A stretch of DNA of 64,000 nt from contig CM072335.1 of NCBI GenBank assembly GCA_036874045.1, positions 26,729,501 through 26,793,500 of the forward strand. The letters are read 5' to 3'. Under the pieces are notes generated by a model. That model was not told the DNA's origin. It made no database searches and saw only the letters and a program-made list of their open reading frames with translations. This stretch comes from Cymodocea nodosa (lineage: Eukaryota; Streptophyta; Magnoliopsida; Alismatales; Cymodoceaceae). A program made the position numbers and the translations under genes. Shown piece after piece: positions 33,232 to 43,713 of this stretch (positions are counted from its first letter, which is position 1; every line of letters begins with the position of its first letter).

Positions 33232-35664
33232 TCAGAAGCCGACTCCGGCGGTACTGAGGGGCTGATGGCGGCTCTTCCAAAAACAGGCGTCTGGGAACAA
33301 CTTCGCCGACGATCTCATAGGCTCCGACTTGCACCTTGTCAACACAAGCGGCCCATATGACGAAGAAGTCATTGTAGCAGCGATCGCGGTGACATTCTCC
33401 GCCTTTTGTTCCAAAGGCTCCGACTTGCCTTTTGTTCCATTCTCCGGTAAGGTCGATGGTAGCATGGATGGTTGTGGCGATGGCTCCGGCGGAGGTACTC
33501 CATTAGAACATATCGTCGATATTTCTTCTTTCTCGGTCTTCTTTTCTTCTTTCTCGATCTTCTTTTCTTCTTTCTGGGACTTCTTTTCTTCTTTCTCGAT
33601 CTTCTTTTCTTCTTTCTGGGACTTCTTTTCTTCTTTCTCGGTCTTCTTCACCTCCTCTGCCTTCGTCGTCGGTAACTCCTCTGGTTTTGGATTATTGGAT
33701 TGACGATGAGGACGGTCGCGAAGGGGGCGATAGAAGTCAGCAGTACAGACCCACGTCTCCTTCGACACTTCCATCGACAATTTGGGCTCGCACATCATCA
33801 TCATCAACAAGCAATCTGGCAATTCCTTCTTCTTCTCTCCCTCTTCTCCTCTCCCCCTCACTTCCAATCGCCCCTCATCGATTTCATTTGGCTTCTCCAC
33901 TTCCTTGGCCGTCTCCTTCGCCGCCACCTCCTTTGATGCTTCCAATTGTAGATTAACATCTCTCCTCGCTTGCTTCTCGGTAGAAAAGCTTCGACGCCGG
34001 CGCCTGATTTCCATTTCCGATGAGAAACTATACCTTCTCCCTTCCCCTTCCGAAGAGAAGCTGGATCTCCTCCCTTCCCTGTACGAGGATGATCTCCTGC
34101 TAATGTAGTCCTTCTCTGTGGAGAAGCTGTGTCTTCTTCCTTCACGCTCCTTAGAGAAACTCCACCTCCTTCCTTCCTTTTCGGAAGGCACGGAAGTGAG
34201 CTTCTTGGATCTCTTCTTCTCGTCGCATTTGCGTACTTGACTTCGGCTCACTTCCGGCACCTGAACTTCCACGTTTTCCTTCTCTTCCTCGGTGTTCACA
34301 ACGTCTTGTGGCTCTGCCTTTCCCTCTTCTGAGTTACATGCTTTTCCCTCTACAGGCTGTTCTTCCTCCACTTTTGACGATCCGTCTGCAGCAGACCCAT
34401 TTCTCAAAACCTGGTCTTTGTCATCCACTTTGTTAGGAAGAAGCGTGTCCTTGGATTCTTCTGTAGCAACTACTTCCGTCACTCTCTTTTCTACATTCAA
34501 TGGCTTCGCTCTCTCATCACCATCAACAACAGTAAAGGATTCCCCAATGGTTTCTCCCTTGTTCTCACCATCGGAAGTAGAAACCTCTGCTCGACCATAC
34601 TCTTCTCCACCACCTTTCACCGTGATATTACTATTTGGTTCAACAAGCCTTTCCTTCACGTCTCCACCTTCATCACTTGCTTCCTCCTCCACCTCCACCT
34701 TGCGTACAGGAGACCCCCATAATCGATTGGCCAATGCCGACATCCTCACCGGATCTGATCTACACCTCATCAACAAGAGAGCATTCTTTGGAGGAACACA
34801 AACAGGAGGGGCATCTTTTTCCTCCTGCCCATCCTCCTTCCTCTCCACCACAATCTCACCTCTCTCTAACTCATCCGCCACCAACTCCACCTCCCTAACC
34901 TCCCTCCTCGACCCCCTCCTCCGGTTCTCCATCACCACCCCCAACTCCTCTCCTTTGTCTTCCACCTCCCCTTCCTCGATCGACATCAACCACCTCGCAA
35001 ATGCTGCTCCACAAGTCACCCTCTTTTCCCCGCCCTCAACGCCACCACTGCTCACGCAAAGCTTCTCCCTTTCACCACCACCGGAACACAACGACCTCCC
35101 TCCCCCACATGGTACAAAGCAATTCATCTCCGACCCAAACGTCTTCACCGCCTCGCATATGCTCCCCAACGGCAAATGCACCCATCTCTGGTTCCTGTTC
35201 CCAAAACATTCGCCTCCCTCCTCGCCCCTCTCTGGCAACCGGAAGCTCGTCTCCCCTCGACCTCCCCCAACCCTCCTCGACCTCGACCTCATCGCGGCCA
35301 CCGCCTTCTTCTTCTTCTTCCTCCCAGTCTTCACCCTCACCTGCCCGATGCATGTCACCTTAGGAGATCCCGGCTCCGCTGACTCAAAAGCACCGCCTTT
35401 CTTCCTGCTCCCACCCGCAACCGACGCGAACAGCCCCGGCGACTGTCCTCTCTTCACGCTGTCACTGTTCTTCAACCTCCGACTGCGGGAAACAGTTAGT
35501 GCTGGCACGGGTGACGGTTTCCCGTCTTTGCGGCCGGGACTGGGCAAGGACTTAGTTGATGGGTTCCTCATTGAAGTGGAGGCGGACCTAGAAGTGAAGC
35601 AGATGAACAGATCGCCGCCCGCTCCACCAGTGCGGTAAGGGTGTGGCTTGGTTTCTCCTTCCAT
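33232..35664 (-). CDS. Lys/Glu/Ser/Arg-rich protein with RCKSEP motifs, function unknown
   Basis: A single open exon on the minus strand encodes 810 residues. The N-terminus (GDLFICFTSRSASTSMR) is followed by basic, serine-rich sequence with a KTGRKKKKK patch and by CIGQVRVKTG. A central conserved piece, RWVHLPLGSICEAVKTFGSEM, precedes a CFVPCGGGRS motif. Two copies of a short motif are seen: LLLMRCRSDPVRMSALANRLW near the middle and LVLTRCKSEPMRSSAKLF near the end. Between them lie RS/RR-rich SFS repeats (about 33975-34165) and a 21-bp repeat encoding a KxxKEEK heptad at 33522-33648, likely coiled coil. Plants encode related proteins that carry varied automatic names; I know no experimentally settled role. 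The absence of introns, the length and the conserved motifs support a real gene. Confidence 0.78.
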   Translation of the reverse strand: MEGETKPHPYRTGGAGGDLFICFTSRSASTSMRNPSTKSLPSPGRKDGKPSPVPALTVSRSRRLKNSDSVKRGQSPGLFASVAGGSRKKGGAFESAEPGSPKVTCIGQVRVKTGRKKKKKAVAAMRSRSRRVGGGRGETSFRLPERGEEGGECFGNRNQRWVHLPLGSICEAVKTFGSEMNCFVPCGGGRSLCSGGGEREKLCVSSGGVEGGEKRVTCGAAFARWLMSIEEGEVEDKGEELGVVMENRRRGSRREVREVELVADELERGEIVVERKEDGQEEKDAPPVCVPPKNALLLMRCRSDPVRMSALANRLWGSPVRKVEVEEEASDEGGDVKERLVEPNSNITVKGGGEEYGRAEVSTSDGENKGETIGESFTVVDGDERAKPLNVEKRVTEVVATEESKDTLLPNKVDDKDQVLRNGSAADGSSKVEEEQPVEGKACNSEEGKAEPQDVVNTEEEKENVEVQVPEVSRSQVRKCDEKKRSKKLTSVPSEKEGRRWSFSKEREGRRHSFSTEKDYISRRSSSYREGRRSSFSSEGEGRRYSFSSEMEIRRRRRSFSTEKQARRDVNLQLEASKEVAAKETAKEVEKPNEIDEGRLEVRGRGEEGEKKKELPDCLLMMMMCEPKLSMEVSKETWVCTADFYRPLRDRPHRQSNNPKPEELPTTKAEEVKKTEKEEKKSQKEEKKIEKEEKKSQKEEKKIEKEEKKTEKEEISTICSNGVPPPEPSPQPSMLPSTLPENGTKGKSEPLEQKAENVTAIAATMTSSSYGPLVLTRCKSEPMRSSAKLFPDACFWKSRHQPLSTAGVGF
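33522..33648 (-). repeat. 21-bp tandem repeat coding for KEEK heptads
   Basis: Six units of TTCTTTTCTTCTTTCTSKGAC type encode alternating KTEKEEK, KSQKEEK and KIEKEEK heptads inside the 810-residue protein gene. Alternate units are more alike (KSQ/KIE pairs), so the array may have grown by copying a 42-bp pair. Confidence 0.85.
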
Positions 35665-38400
35665 GGCGACCTATCTCATGGTCAGAAGAATGTGGAAGGA
35701 TCGGTATTCTAGGGTTAGGGTTTTAGGAGAAGCAAACCTTCGGCTTGGGTGGGTTCCAACCTTTTTCCTTCCCTTTCCAACTCCGATGTTTCAGAGGAGC
35801 AAGTGAGCGTGGCAGCTTTGAGCCTTTGACGGAAAGGAAGAGGAAGGCGTGGAGGCCAGACGGCCGTTGGAGTATGACGGTCCAGTAAATGACACTCCTA
35901 CTTGATCTTATTACAATATTAGCCTTACCAAACAAACCAAGGGCGAGCCTCCTCTCAAATACCAGCGAGTGAGATCTCGCTCTGTAGTTGGGGCAACTGT
36001 GAATTTCCAGATTTGGGTTAACTTGTAGATTAATTATACCGTTTACTGTAATAAAGTGACTGCAAGTGTACGTCTCATGTAACTGTAGAATCGATGACAA
36101 AGTTGCAGGTGGTGTTCATGTAGAATACATGATTTAGTAACGTCTGTAATTTATAAAGTTGATTCAAATTTTTTAGATGAATTTAATGGTTAAACATTAT
36201 TTAATTATGTATATACTTCAACCAATTTTGTTGTTGGAACATTTTCGTGCTGTTATGGGTAGATTTGACCCTCTTCCCATTAAAGGGAAAGTGACAGACA
36301 AACCTCTTTGGAACTGTCAGCCTGCAAACAGGTTTCCCAGATAATTAAGAACACCAACACGGCCATTGATGTTTATTTGGGTACACTGACAATCCTCTCT
36401 TGCTTGTTTCAAGTTATCATTAATTAAAGTCTCCTGCTAGGAATGCGCGCTTGAGATTAAACGCATGCGGTTGTGAAGAGGTAAGAAGAATCAGAGATGG
36501 AAATACGTAGCAGCAACGAATTAAACAGCTCCGTATGGGAAATGCTACTTGTTGAATGGAAGAACCAAAGCAACTGGTGGCGATGGCGGTGGCGGTGGCG
36601 GTGGCGGTGGCGGTATTACTTTTTCCGATGGAATCGAAAGGGAGACGGTAGCAGTCAAACATGCAAGAGGGATGGACGACGAAGATACTGAAGAGGCACG
36701 GACGACGATCACATGGCGCCAAAATGCTCGCTCGATCTCGATCGTTACAGATAAAGAGATAAAAGGAGACGGATGGATAGAGGAATCTGTGCTCGAGTTC
36801 CCAGATAAACTACTCAACAATGATATATAATATTATTGATCACCGTCGTCGTCAGAGTGTTGACCGGTCTTCTGCCATTCTCGCGGGTGGAAAGCTGGAT
36901 GGAAGCCGTGGGGGTGGCGGCAAACTCCGTATATATGCTTGCTTGTAGATATATATATATATAGGCTTCCAGCAGGTGCCAGCTCTCCTGTATTGATCCC
37001 CCCCGACCAAGCGCACGCCCATATATGCATGTGCATCTTGTGCGATATATTAATTACACGCATATTTATTGTTTTTTATTTGTTTTCAATGGTATATTTT
37101 AATTAATTACATGATTCCATCGCCCTCCTCCCTGAGAGCAACATTCTTTGGATGCAGATAGAATTAACACTCCATCGTGGACTACGTACACCAGCCGTCA
37201 GATCATTCATACGAATGGTATCTCCAAGCACGTACTCAATGACTGATCGAAATATAAGTATAACGTAACCATACTTGTAATTTTCATCTAGCTAACTGGT
37301 AAATGATTATTCTTATTCTTCAAGGCCGGCTTGAAGTTCCTTGGTAATGATTCCCTGGCAATAATTAATTAGGATTAGCGATATCTTCAAAGGGAATGAG
37401 GTCAAACATTTGTATGAAAGCAGGTAAGGAATTTAAAAGAGTGAAAAATCATGTATAAAAAGAAAAAAAATTAAAAGTTTTCCCTTCTAATATTACAAGG
37501 TTGGGTAATTGCTTAAAAGGTGTAATTTACTAATCAGAAATATTTATTACATTTATCTAAAGGCAAAAGTAATATCAATATCAGAGTGAAATCAACCATT
37601 TATAATTATGTCTTAAATCATTTCACCTCTTTTTAAATATGTACAACTAATACATCAGTAGTATATTACAAAATAGATGATTTCATCTCATATCATATAA
37701 CTTCTAAAAATGTTCATAAGAAGACAACAAAATATTATTACAATTTGACACCTACGTTACAACATCTTTTCCTACTCTTACTTAGTCTGACAAACTTCTT
37801 TGACAACCTAAAATAGTAAATCATAAGTATGAATTAAAGTTCAACAAGTAATTTTATCTAAAAATAACATAAATAAATATAACATACATGCGTTAAGAAG
37901 ACTATTCAGTTAAGAATTAATTCAATATGAAAATGTAGAAACGATAATAATAAACGTGAGTCATGTAAAAAAAAAATAATAGACTTAGCTTTCATTATTT
38001 TATACATGTCAGTCAATATTTAATGTATTTAGCCACGGTTGCATTTAAAATAAAATAGGGAAAGGTTAGGAACCACATCTTCTACTCCCAAAACAATTGC
38101 CTCCTCCGCTCGCGCGTTTCCTCTACCCCTTCCAAACAACAAGGCGGCGACGGCGACAAAGGATCGTGGATTTAGGTGCGGGAAAGGAGATGCACCAACG
38201 GCGGCGGAAGCGGAAAACAATCGTCGGAAATGACGAAAGAGGCGGGCGCCGGGGGGGAAAGCGGAAGATGCGCGTCTACGCTTTCCGTCGATTTCGCTGG
38301 GTTCACAGCAAAGCCTTGTCAGTCTTGGATGTTACAAAGTTTACACTCCTGGGTAACCAATAAAGATGTATTTCGATGACTTATTACTAAACTTGTGATT
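35665..38400. other. Spacer
   Basis: 35665-35900 is the probable 5' UTR of the upstream minus-strand gene. 36420-36830 has overlapping open frames on both strands around a GGTGGC run; none is conserved. 36900-38030 is AT-rich. 38030-38320 is GC-richer with short unconserved frames. Confidence 0.4.
36576..36616 (+). repeat. (GGTGGC)n microsatellite
   Basis: About six near-perfect copies of GGTGGC, the first with an A for G change, lie inside an otherwise unremarkable spacer. Confidence 0.85.
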
Positions 38401-38419
38401 GACGTTGTCGATGCTTCCG

Positions 38420-38960
38420 TTTCCCATACAGGCAAGGCAACAAAATGATCGTAGGTAAGAAGGTTTCTTGTGAAATAGAACCTCAAAAGGAGATTTATCC
38501 CCAAATATTAGGGTAGGTAGGTAGTGTGTTAATTATATTGGCGGTTGTGAGAACAATATCATCCCAAAAGTACTGAGGCAGGTCAGCTTAAATCTTAAGG
38601 GGTCTATCGACCTTAGGCAGATGCTTATACTTTCTTTCCACCATGTTATTTTTTTGTTGTTCTGGTATATAAATTAAGGTATGTTGGTGGATGACACCCT
38701 TTTGACCGACCAAAAAAAAAAACTGCAATGTCGTGACAATCATTGTTGATTATAATAATATCATTACATAAATTCAAGCACACCTAAAGTAAATCAATCA
38801 TCCACCAAAATAAGAAAACTAGAGAACTGGAATATGTGGGAACACTAAACTTTCCCCGCACAACAAAATGAATGGGCAGAACAAAATTATTGTCCTTCTT
38901 TCTAGCCCTGGGACAAATATGTACATGTCATCTCGGCTAGACCCTATTGGGCTAGCATGG
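38420..38960 (-). pseudogene. Ty1/copia integrase remnant
   Basis: Minus-strand translation, with several stops and frame changes, gives pieces in the order expected for a copia integrase: a VDD-like piece, then HPPTYLNLYTRTT, then ERKYKHLPKVDRPLK, then LPQYFWDDIVLTTANIINTLP, then EVLFHKKPSY. These match, from memory, the copia run of (H)Q-T-x-YTPEQN, VERKHRHLL, FWG..VLTA.YLINRLP and P.YDHLRVFG. LTRs, gag and RT were not found next to it, so it is a decayed fragment. Confidence 0.7.
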
Positions 38961-39262
38961 ATCCACACGATCAAATCAGGCCGTTGTTAAATAAATCCTT
39001 GCGTTTTATTTATTTATTTATTTTTTTTAAATCCTGATTTTTTTTTTTTAAAATAGTTTCTTTTTAGCTATTGTCTTTTCAGTTTTCTTTAACAAAATTT
39101 TTCTAAAACTACACTTGAGTCTACTCTTTTCTAAACAGCCTATAAATTTAAAATTCGATATTTTAAATCAGCAAGATGGGCTGAGAGTTGTGTCTGGGCC
39201 TCCTCAATGGTATCAAGTATAATTTGATTTGGGCCGAACTATTATTGCATGGCACGACCCAC

Positions 39263-39266
39263 GTGT

Positions 39267-39306
<40 letters not shown>
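39263..39306 (+). repeat. (GATA)n microsatellite
   Basis: About ten GATA/ATAG tetranucleotides in a row. It lies 60 bp upstream of a degraded copy of membrane module A. Confidence 0.95.
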
Positions 39307-39356
39307 TCCCTGTGAATTTATAGCTATTTGTGCAAAAAAGTAAAGTCGATCGAACA

Positions 39357-39614
39357 TCTGCCGTATATTTGAAGAACCCTAATGGAAGAGACGTCTTCAA
39401 ATGTCATGGTCTTCTCATCAAGCTTCAGTTATCATCCAACTGGGTGGTTGTCTTCATCTTGTTTGTCCCGATCATCCATTCAAGGCATAAGAAAGACAAC
39501 CCACAGTGTAATCACTACCAGATGTTGGCCTTCCACCTAGAGATCATATTTTTCTTTGCATCCATTCTCTTTGGCACAATTGTTAATCTTTCAAGTTGCC
39601 AAGGCCATCAATAA
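39357..39614 (+). pseudogene. Truncated copy of membrane module A
   Basis: The frame reads NGRDVFKCHGLLIKLQLSSN, VPIIHSRHKKDNP and FFFASILFGTIVNLS. These correspond to helices 2-3 of module A in the 22185-24066 gene (NDAFQHHDLHIKLQLVFN, GLIFHSKYTKDNP, FFLSVLIGTIVNLS). The first helix (QLVLALCG) and the last (PAKPWLTLLIV) are missing and the frame stops soon after NLSSCQ. Judged a remnant, although the short frame is open. Confidence 0.7.
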
Positions 39615-40700
39615 GATTTATTTTTTCCTTTATCTTGTATCCTAGGGTCTAGTTTGTTTCTATCGGACGGTTGTCTTTTCTTCTAGGTTAGGTTTTTACT
39701 TTACTTGTGTTGTAACCTAATGTTGAATCAATTTTTATCTAATCAGATATGCATACATTAGAAAAGATTTATGTTTGAAATCTAATTACCAGTTAATTCA
39801 TTAATTATTATTGCTTTAAAAAAGATTTTCTTTCATTCATTCAAGGGTATTTTGAAAATTTCCATTTGAGCCGAATGAAATTACCAAACAAATGAAAGCT
39901 TTGTTTAGATTTCGTTTCTTCCAAGAAACTTCTGTGTTGTAATAATATTCTTTTCTTCAAGTTAAGTTAAGGTGATTCGCAAGCCTCCTGCTATCTTACG
40001 TGATCGTGGAAATAGACCTTAATGGACTTTTGGAAATAGAAATGTAATTTAGCTGTCTTTTTTATTTATTGTAATGCTAATTTTTTTTAAAATCTAACGT
40101 CGTGATTGTTGAAGATTTCTCCAAAATTTTCAAATAATCGAACGAAGTCTTCTTTTGCTAACGCGAGGTATTACTTCCGCGACGTGGACATCCTCGAAGA
40201 CTTCTCTACATTGACAAGTCGTCGGTGTCTTCGGCATTTTTTCCGCAAGGAAAATTAAATTATAATTCTCGTACATTCGTGGAAAGAGACTTGTTACCGC
40301 CGTTTGATTTTGAAAATCTAAGATTATGACAAACTCTATGTTAATGTCGACAAGATGGCCGCCCATACTCGGATCCTTCGTGCATATTTATATATTAGAG
40401 AGGGAAAAAAAAAAGAAAAAAGAAGTGCTCTTTAATTTCTTAACCTGCGATGTTGTCATCTGCACGCCATGACTTGCCCAAAGTCTCTGGTAGGTATCTT
40501 TCTTTGTTTTCTTTCCTTAAGAAAAATTAAATTAATCCTCGTGACAGGCACGTTTGCGTAAATTAACCCACCGTTTGATTTTGAAAATCACCGAGAGGTC
40601 GATAGGTTCGTGCATGTTAATCCAAGAAGACGTCCAGTTGATGGCACAATGTCGTCGGTCCATGTTAGAGAAAACAATAAATAAATAACCACGTCACCGT
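39615..40700. other. Spacer with a weak internal duplication
   Basis: AT-rich sequence. GGAAAATTAAATTA ... CCGTTTGATTTTGAAAATC words at about 40248-40320 recur at about 40521-40590, indicating a diverged local duplication. No coding region is supported. Confidence 0.4.
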
Positions 40701-40708
40701 GGAATCCG

Positions 40709-40810
40709 CTTTTCTCACGGCATGATCGATGGAATCGATTTTTCTTTTGTAATCCGATTACGTCATCGACAAAAAAAAAATCGATTCCATCGATCATGCC
40801 GTGAGAAAGG
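40709..40810. repeat. Short perfect inverted repeat (hairpin)
   Basis: The arm CTCACGGCATGATCGATGG with AATCGATTTTT following (about 40710-40745) is repeated in reverse complement at 40771-40810. The loop is about 25 bp and the stem about 33-35 bp with almost no mismatch. Confidence 0.8.
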
Positions 40811-41009
40811 CGATTACATTTTTAAATAGTAATCTGTATAAAAAAAAATTATATATCAAAATTGAACATTTTCAAGTGAAAAGATACGAGAACAAAGTAT
40901 ATAAATTAAATAAATATCCAAGCAATGATATCATAAGTTTTATGACGTGATTATTAGAATGAATTTTGTTTTAAATAAAGTTACACTATTGTATATATAT
41001 CATAAAAAA

Positions 41010-41120
41010 TGAAATGAAGTTTATTATATTATTTTTATATGTGGATGATATTTTATTTATTAAAATAGTAAAAAATATAAAAGAATCATTCTATCTAAAA
41101 ATTTATATCTTTAAAGATAT
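41010..41120 (+). pseudogene. Ty1/copia reverse transcriptase fragment
   Basis: The frame reads KFIILFLYVDDILFIK, carrying the YVDD catalytic motif of copia reverse transcriptase, followed by IVKNIKESF. The match is lost on both sides. A closely similar piece occurs at 45700-45830, and the two share flanking sequence (GATCTTCA and AAAAAGAAGAAAAG). Confidence 0.65.
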
Positions 41121-41222
41121 AAAAGATATTTTATCTTCATTTTTTAACCTTGAACTTTAGAAAACGACATCAAATTATTTTTCTGTGATCTTCATGAAAA
41201 AAGAAGAAAAGAAAACTGCAAG

Positions 41223-41478
41223 ACGTTACAGGATCAACCGAGAATTGTTTTACAACTCTAGTAGACGACATTAAATATTTGGATAAAATTTCTAACTCTA
41301 TATATGATGTCTTAAATATTTAGGTTTTTATTAAGGAAGATAATGTCACATCTATGTTTCCATATCTTCTTTAATAAAAATCTAAATATCTAAAACATCA
41401 TATATCGGGTTAGAAATTTTATCCAAATATTTAATGTCGTCCACTAAAGTTGCAGAACAATTAGTCCTACAACGTCCT
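41223..41478. repeat. Long foldback (about 115-bp arms, 18-bp loop)
   Basis: The left arm (41223-41342) contains GACGACATTAAATATTTGG, then ATAAAATTTCTAAC and TTTAGGTTTTTATTAA. The right arm (about 41361-41476) is its reverse complement with few differences. The loop is TGTCACATCTATGTTTCC-like. Transcribed RNA would form a hairpin over 110 bp long. It could be a MITE without recognisable ends, a recent inverted duplication, or a young small-RNA locus. Confidence 0.8.
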
Positions 41479-42300
41479 TCGCCCAAGGGATTTTTTCAAA
41501 AAACTCGAGCCTCTTATATTCCATGTCAGAAAGTATGGCATTACTACAATTTAAATAGTTAAACCACTCGTCAGCTTCACCACCCTCTCATCGGTCAACC
41601 AAAAAGTCAAAAGTTGACATTACAAGAATAGAATGTAAAATTTTGTATTAACTGAATATTTTAATTTTTATGATATATTTTCTTAAATTTGGTAGGACTA
41701 TCTTTTGATGAATTTAAAATATAAATATTAAAAATAAAAATATTTACACAGAAATATTTAACATGTGTAATACTACCCTTTTGAAGATCTCGAAAAATGA
41801 AAAATATACAAATTCCCTTTCTTAGGAACACATATAAGATTCGTCAATACAAAAAAAAAGATAACGGTAACCCCACCATTAATTCATTTATGAATGATTG
41901 CTTAGAATAAATGAGTTTCTGATTAGTTCTTGAATATAACCAGGGTTCGCGGTGGTGGAGGAACCCGATCAGAAAAAATAAGGATTCTAGTTATAAAATA
42001 TCCAATAAAACCGTAACTGTAATTTGAATCTCACTCAAATAGAAAGATAATAATAGTTGTAAAATATCTAATGAAACCGTAGCTAGAATTAAAAACTCAT
42101 TCAAAGAGAAAGATAACAATAATTGTAAAATATTCAATAAGATCGTAGTTGAAATTAGAATCTCATTTAGAGAAAGAGTAAATATATGGAATTTCTTTTT
42201 TCATCTTTTATATGGATGATCGGACGATGATTGGGACCACCCCCGCATCCAACGTCACCGCCTCGTCTTTATATATAGATCACAAGGCATTTTTCCATTA

Positions 42301-42322
42301 CCCCCCCCCCCCCTCCCCCCCC
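42301..42322 (+). repeat. Poly-C tract
   Basis: A run of thirteen or more C, one T, then eight C. Confidence 0.9.
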
Positions 42323-42689
42323 AGCAACCGACGCCGGCGCGCTCTCCATCTTTCATACTTCTCGCCCCCTCCCCCCTGTTGCCGCTGTTGGCTTTTTTGC
42401 TTCTTTTCTTCTGTAATCGACGGGCGTTGTAGGCTGTGAAGTTAGGCGTGGTGCTTGATTCCCAACAGACGTAAAGAGTTCGTAGTGTTGAACAGACGAA
42501 GAGATCGACAACGGAACGAAGGAAGCAACCAAGTATTATCATATCGTTTTGTAATTCATATTTTATTTTATTACATTTGTTTTGTATGTTTTTGTTAAGA
42601 TTCGAACTCATGACCTTGAGAAGGTACAAAACCAACGATCTCTACATTCGAATCTCTGAATAAGGATATGAAACAAAGTAATTATTATT

Positions 42690-42990
42690 TATTAAGTTAA
42701 ATGAGAAATGATAATTACATTTATTGATTTCATACATCATTTATCAAAAAATACATAATATGAATAAAAATTACCTTACATAACTTATATTTACAATTAA
42801 AAATTTACATTTAAGTTTGGGAACGATTGTTTTGAAGTATTAGATGAATGATTTTGTGAGGATGAATATTTAAGTAAGATAATCACAAAATTAAATGTAA
42901 ATTATGTAACATAATTTTTATTTAAATTTTTTAATCAATGATGTACTTTCTCAATGATTCATAAAATTAATTAATACATGTTTAAAGCAT
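42690..42990. mobile_element. AT-rich foldback, MITE-like
   Basis: The left arm (TAATTACATTTATTGATTTC ... AAAAATTACCTTACATAA) is mirrored by the right arm (TTATGTAACATAATTTTTAT-like ... GATTCATAAAATTAATTAAT). A related half-copy lies at about 47370-47510 (AAATTATGTAACGC ... GATTCATAAAATCAATAAAT). Edges and target duplication could not be fixed, so the superfamily is unassigned. Confidence 0.5.
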
Positions 42991-43015
42991 TACTTGTATA
43001 ACAAATTAAAGATAG

Positions 43016-43076
43016 GTTAATGGTCTCTTCATGTCAAGATATGCGAGGTTGTGGGTTCGAACTTCGATAAGATATT
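43016..43076 (+). mobile_element. Possible tRNA-derived SINE fragment
   Basis: The segment has a box A-like TTAATGGTCTC and, 27 bp on, GGTTGTGGGTTCGAAC with a canonical box B core. A reverse-oriented GATTCGAACTCATGACC lies at 42600-42616. No complete tRNA fold was found. Confidence 0.35.
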
Positions 43077-43239
43077 TACATTAATAAAATAGTGTCATAA
43101 ACAACTAACCAAACATAATCAATTCACACGTTAAAAACAAAAACTATAAAAAAAATATTTTTACGAATATATAAATAATCATTACCTAAAGACAGAAATA
43201 CATAAATAATAAATACTCTTCCATCTCGCAAACTACTTC

Positions 43240-43405
43240 GAGCCCAAGCAAATGCCCGGTCGCGCAGAATTCAGCCATATCCCCGACGTGTCCACCTACA
43301 GCGTTGCCCGCAAAGCTTGATTCCATGGTCATGTCAAATCGTCGTGTGGGCGATGGCTGCAGGCGGCTTCTAGGGTCATAATTGGTGCCCGAAAGACAAC
43401 AGCTT
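43240..43405 (+). pseudogene. Decayed copy of membrane module B
   Basis: CGTGTCCACCTACAGCGTTG ... TTGATTCCATGGTCATGTC ... GTGTGGGCGATGGCTGCAGG ... GGCGGCTTCTAG aligns with the last 160 bp of the intact B gene at 44020-44140, with deletions and stops. Confidence 0.75.
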
Positions 43406-43713
43406 CGGGCAAATGTGTCACCTTATAGTAGGGACAAGGACATGGTAGATATTTGATTCTTAAAATGTTCAGAAGTTAAGGATTTCCCGCCGTTAAAAAT
43501 CATCCCTACATCCGGTGCCCCCTCCTATTCTCTCCATCTTCGTGTATATATACGTACTCCCTTCTTAAAATCATGTCCGTCAATCGACCATATTTTAGCA
43601 TGCACACATTCTGTAGTAACCGTTTGGGCCTTTTTGTTTTAGCGAAAAAATTCACTGCTATTTTGTTGTAATTGATGTGTTGCAGGTTGGAAGTACTAAT
43701 TTGTCCGACATAT

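Larger units (their letters stand above)
41480..43235. other. Spacer with repeats
   Basis: 41530-42190 is AT-rich and includes a loose tandem of TTGTAAAATATYCAATAARACCGTAGYTGRAATTAGAATCTCAT units of about 70 bp near 41990-42170. 42212-42440 has a poly-C tract and unconserved frames. The MITE-like foldback and a tRNA-like box B (GGTTCGAAC at 43050) are listed separately. Confidence 0.4.

Noticed and set aside
34292..35638. 448-codon open frame on the plus strand
   Set aside because: It is the antisense shadow of the 810-residue minus-strand gene, whose protein has conserved motifs; the plus-strand product is low-complexity Ser/Pro.
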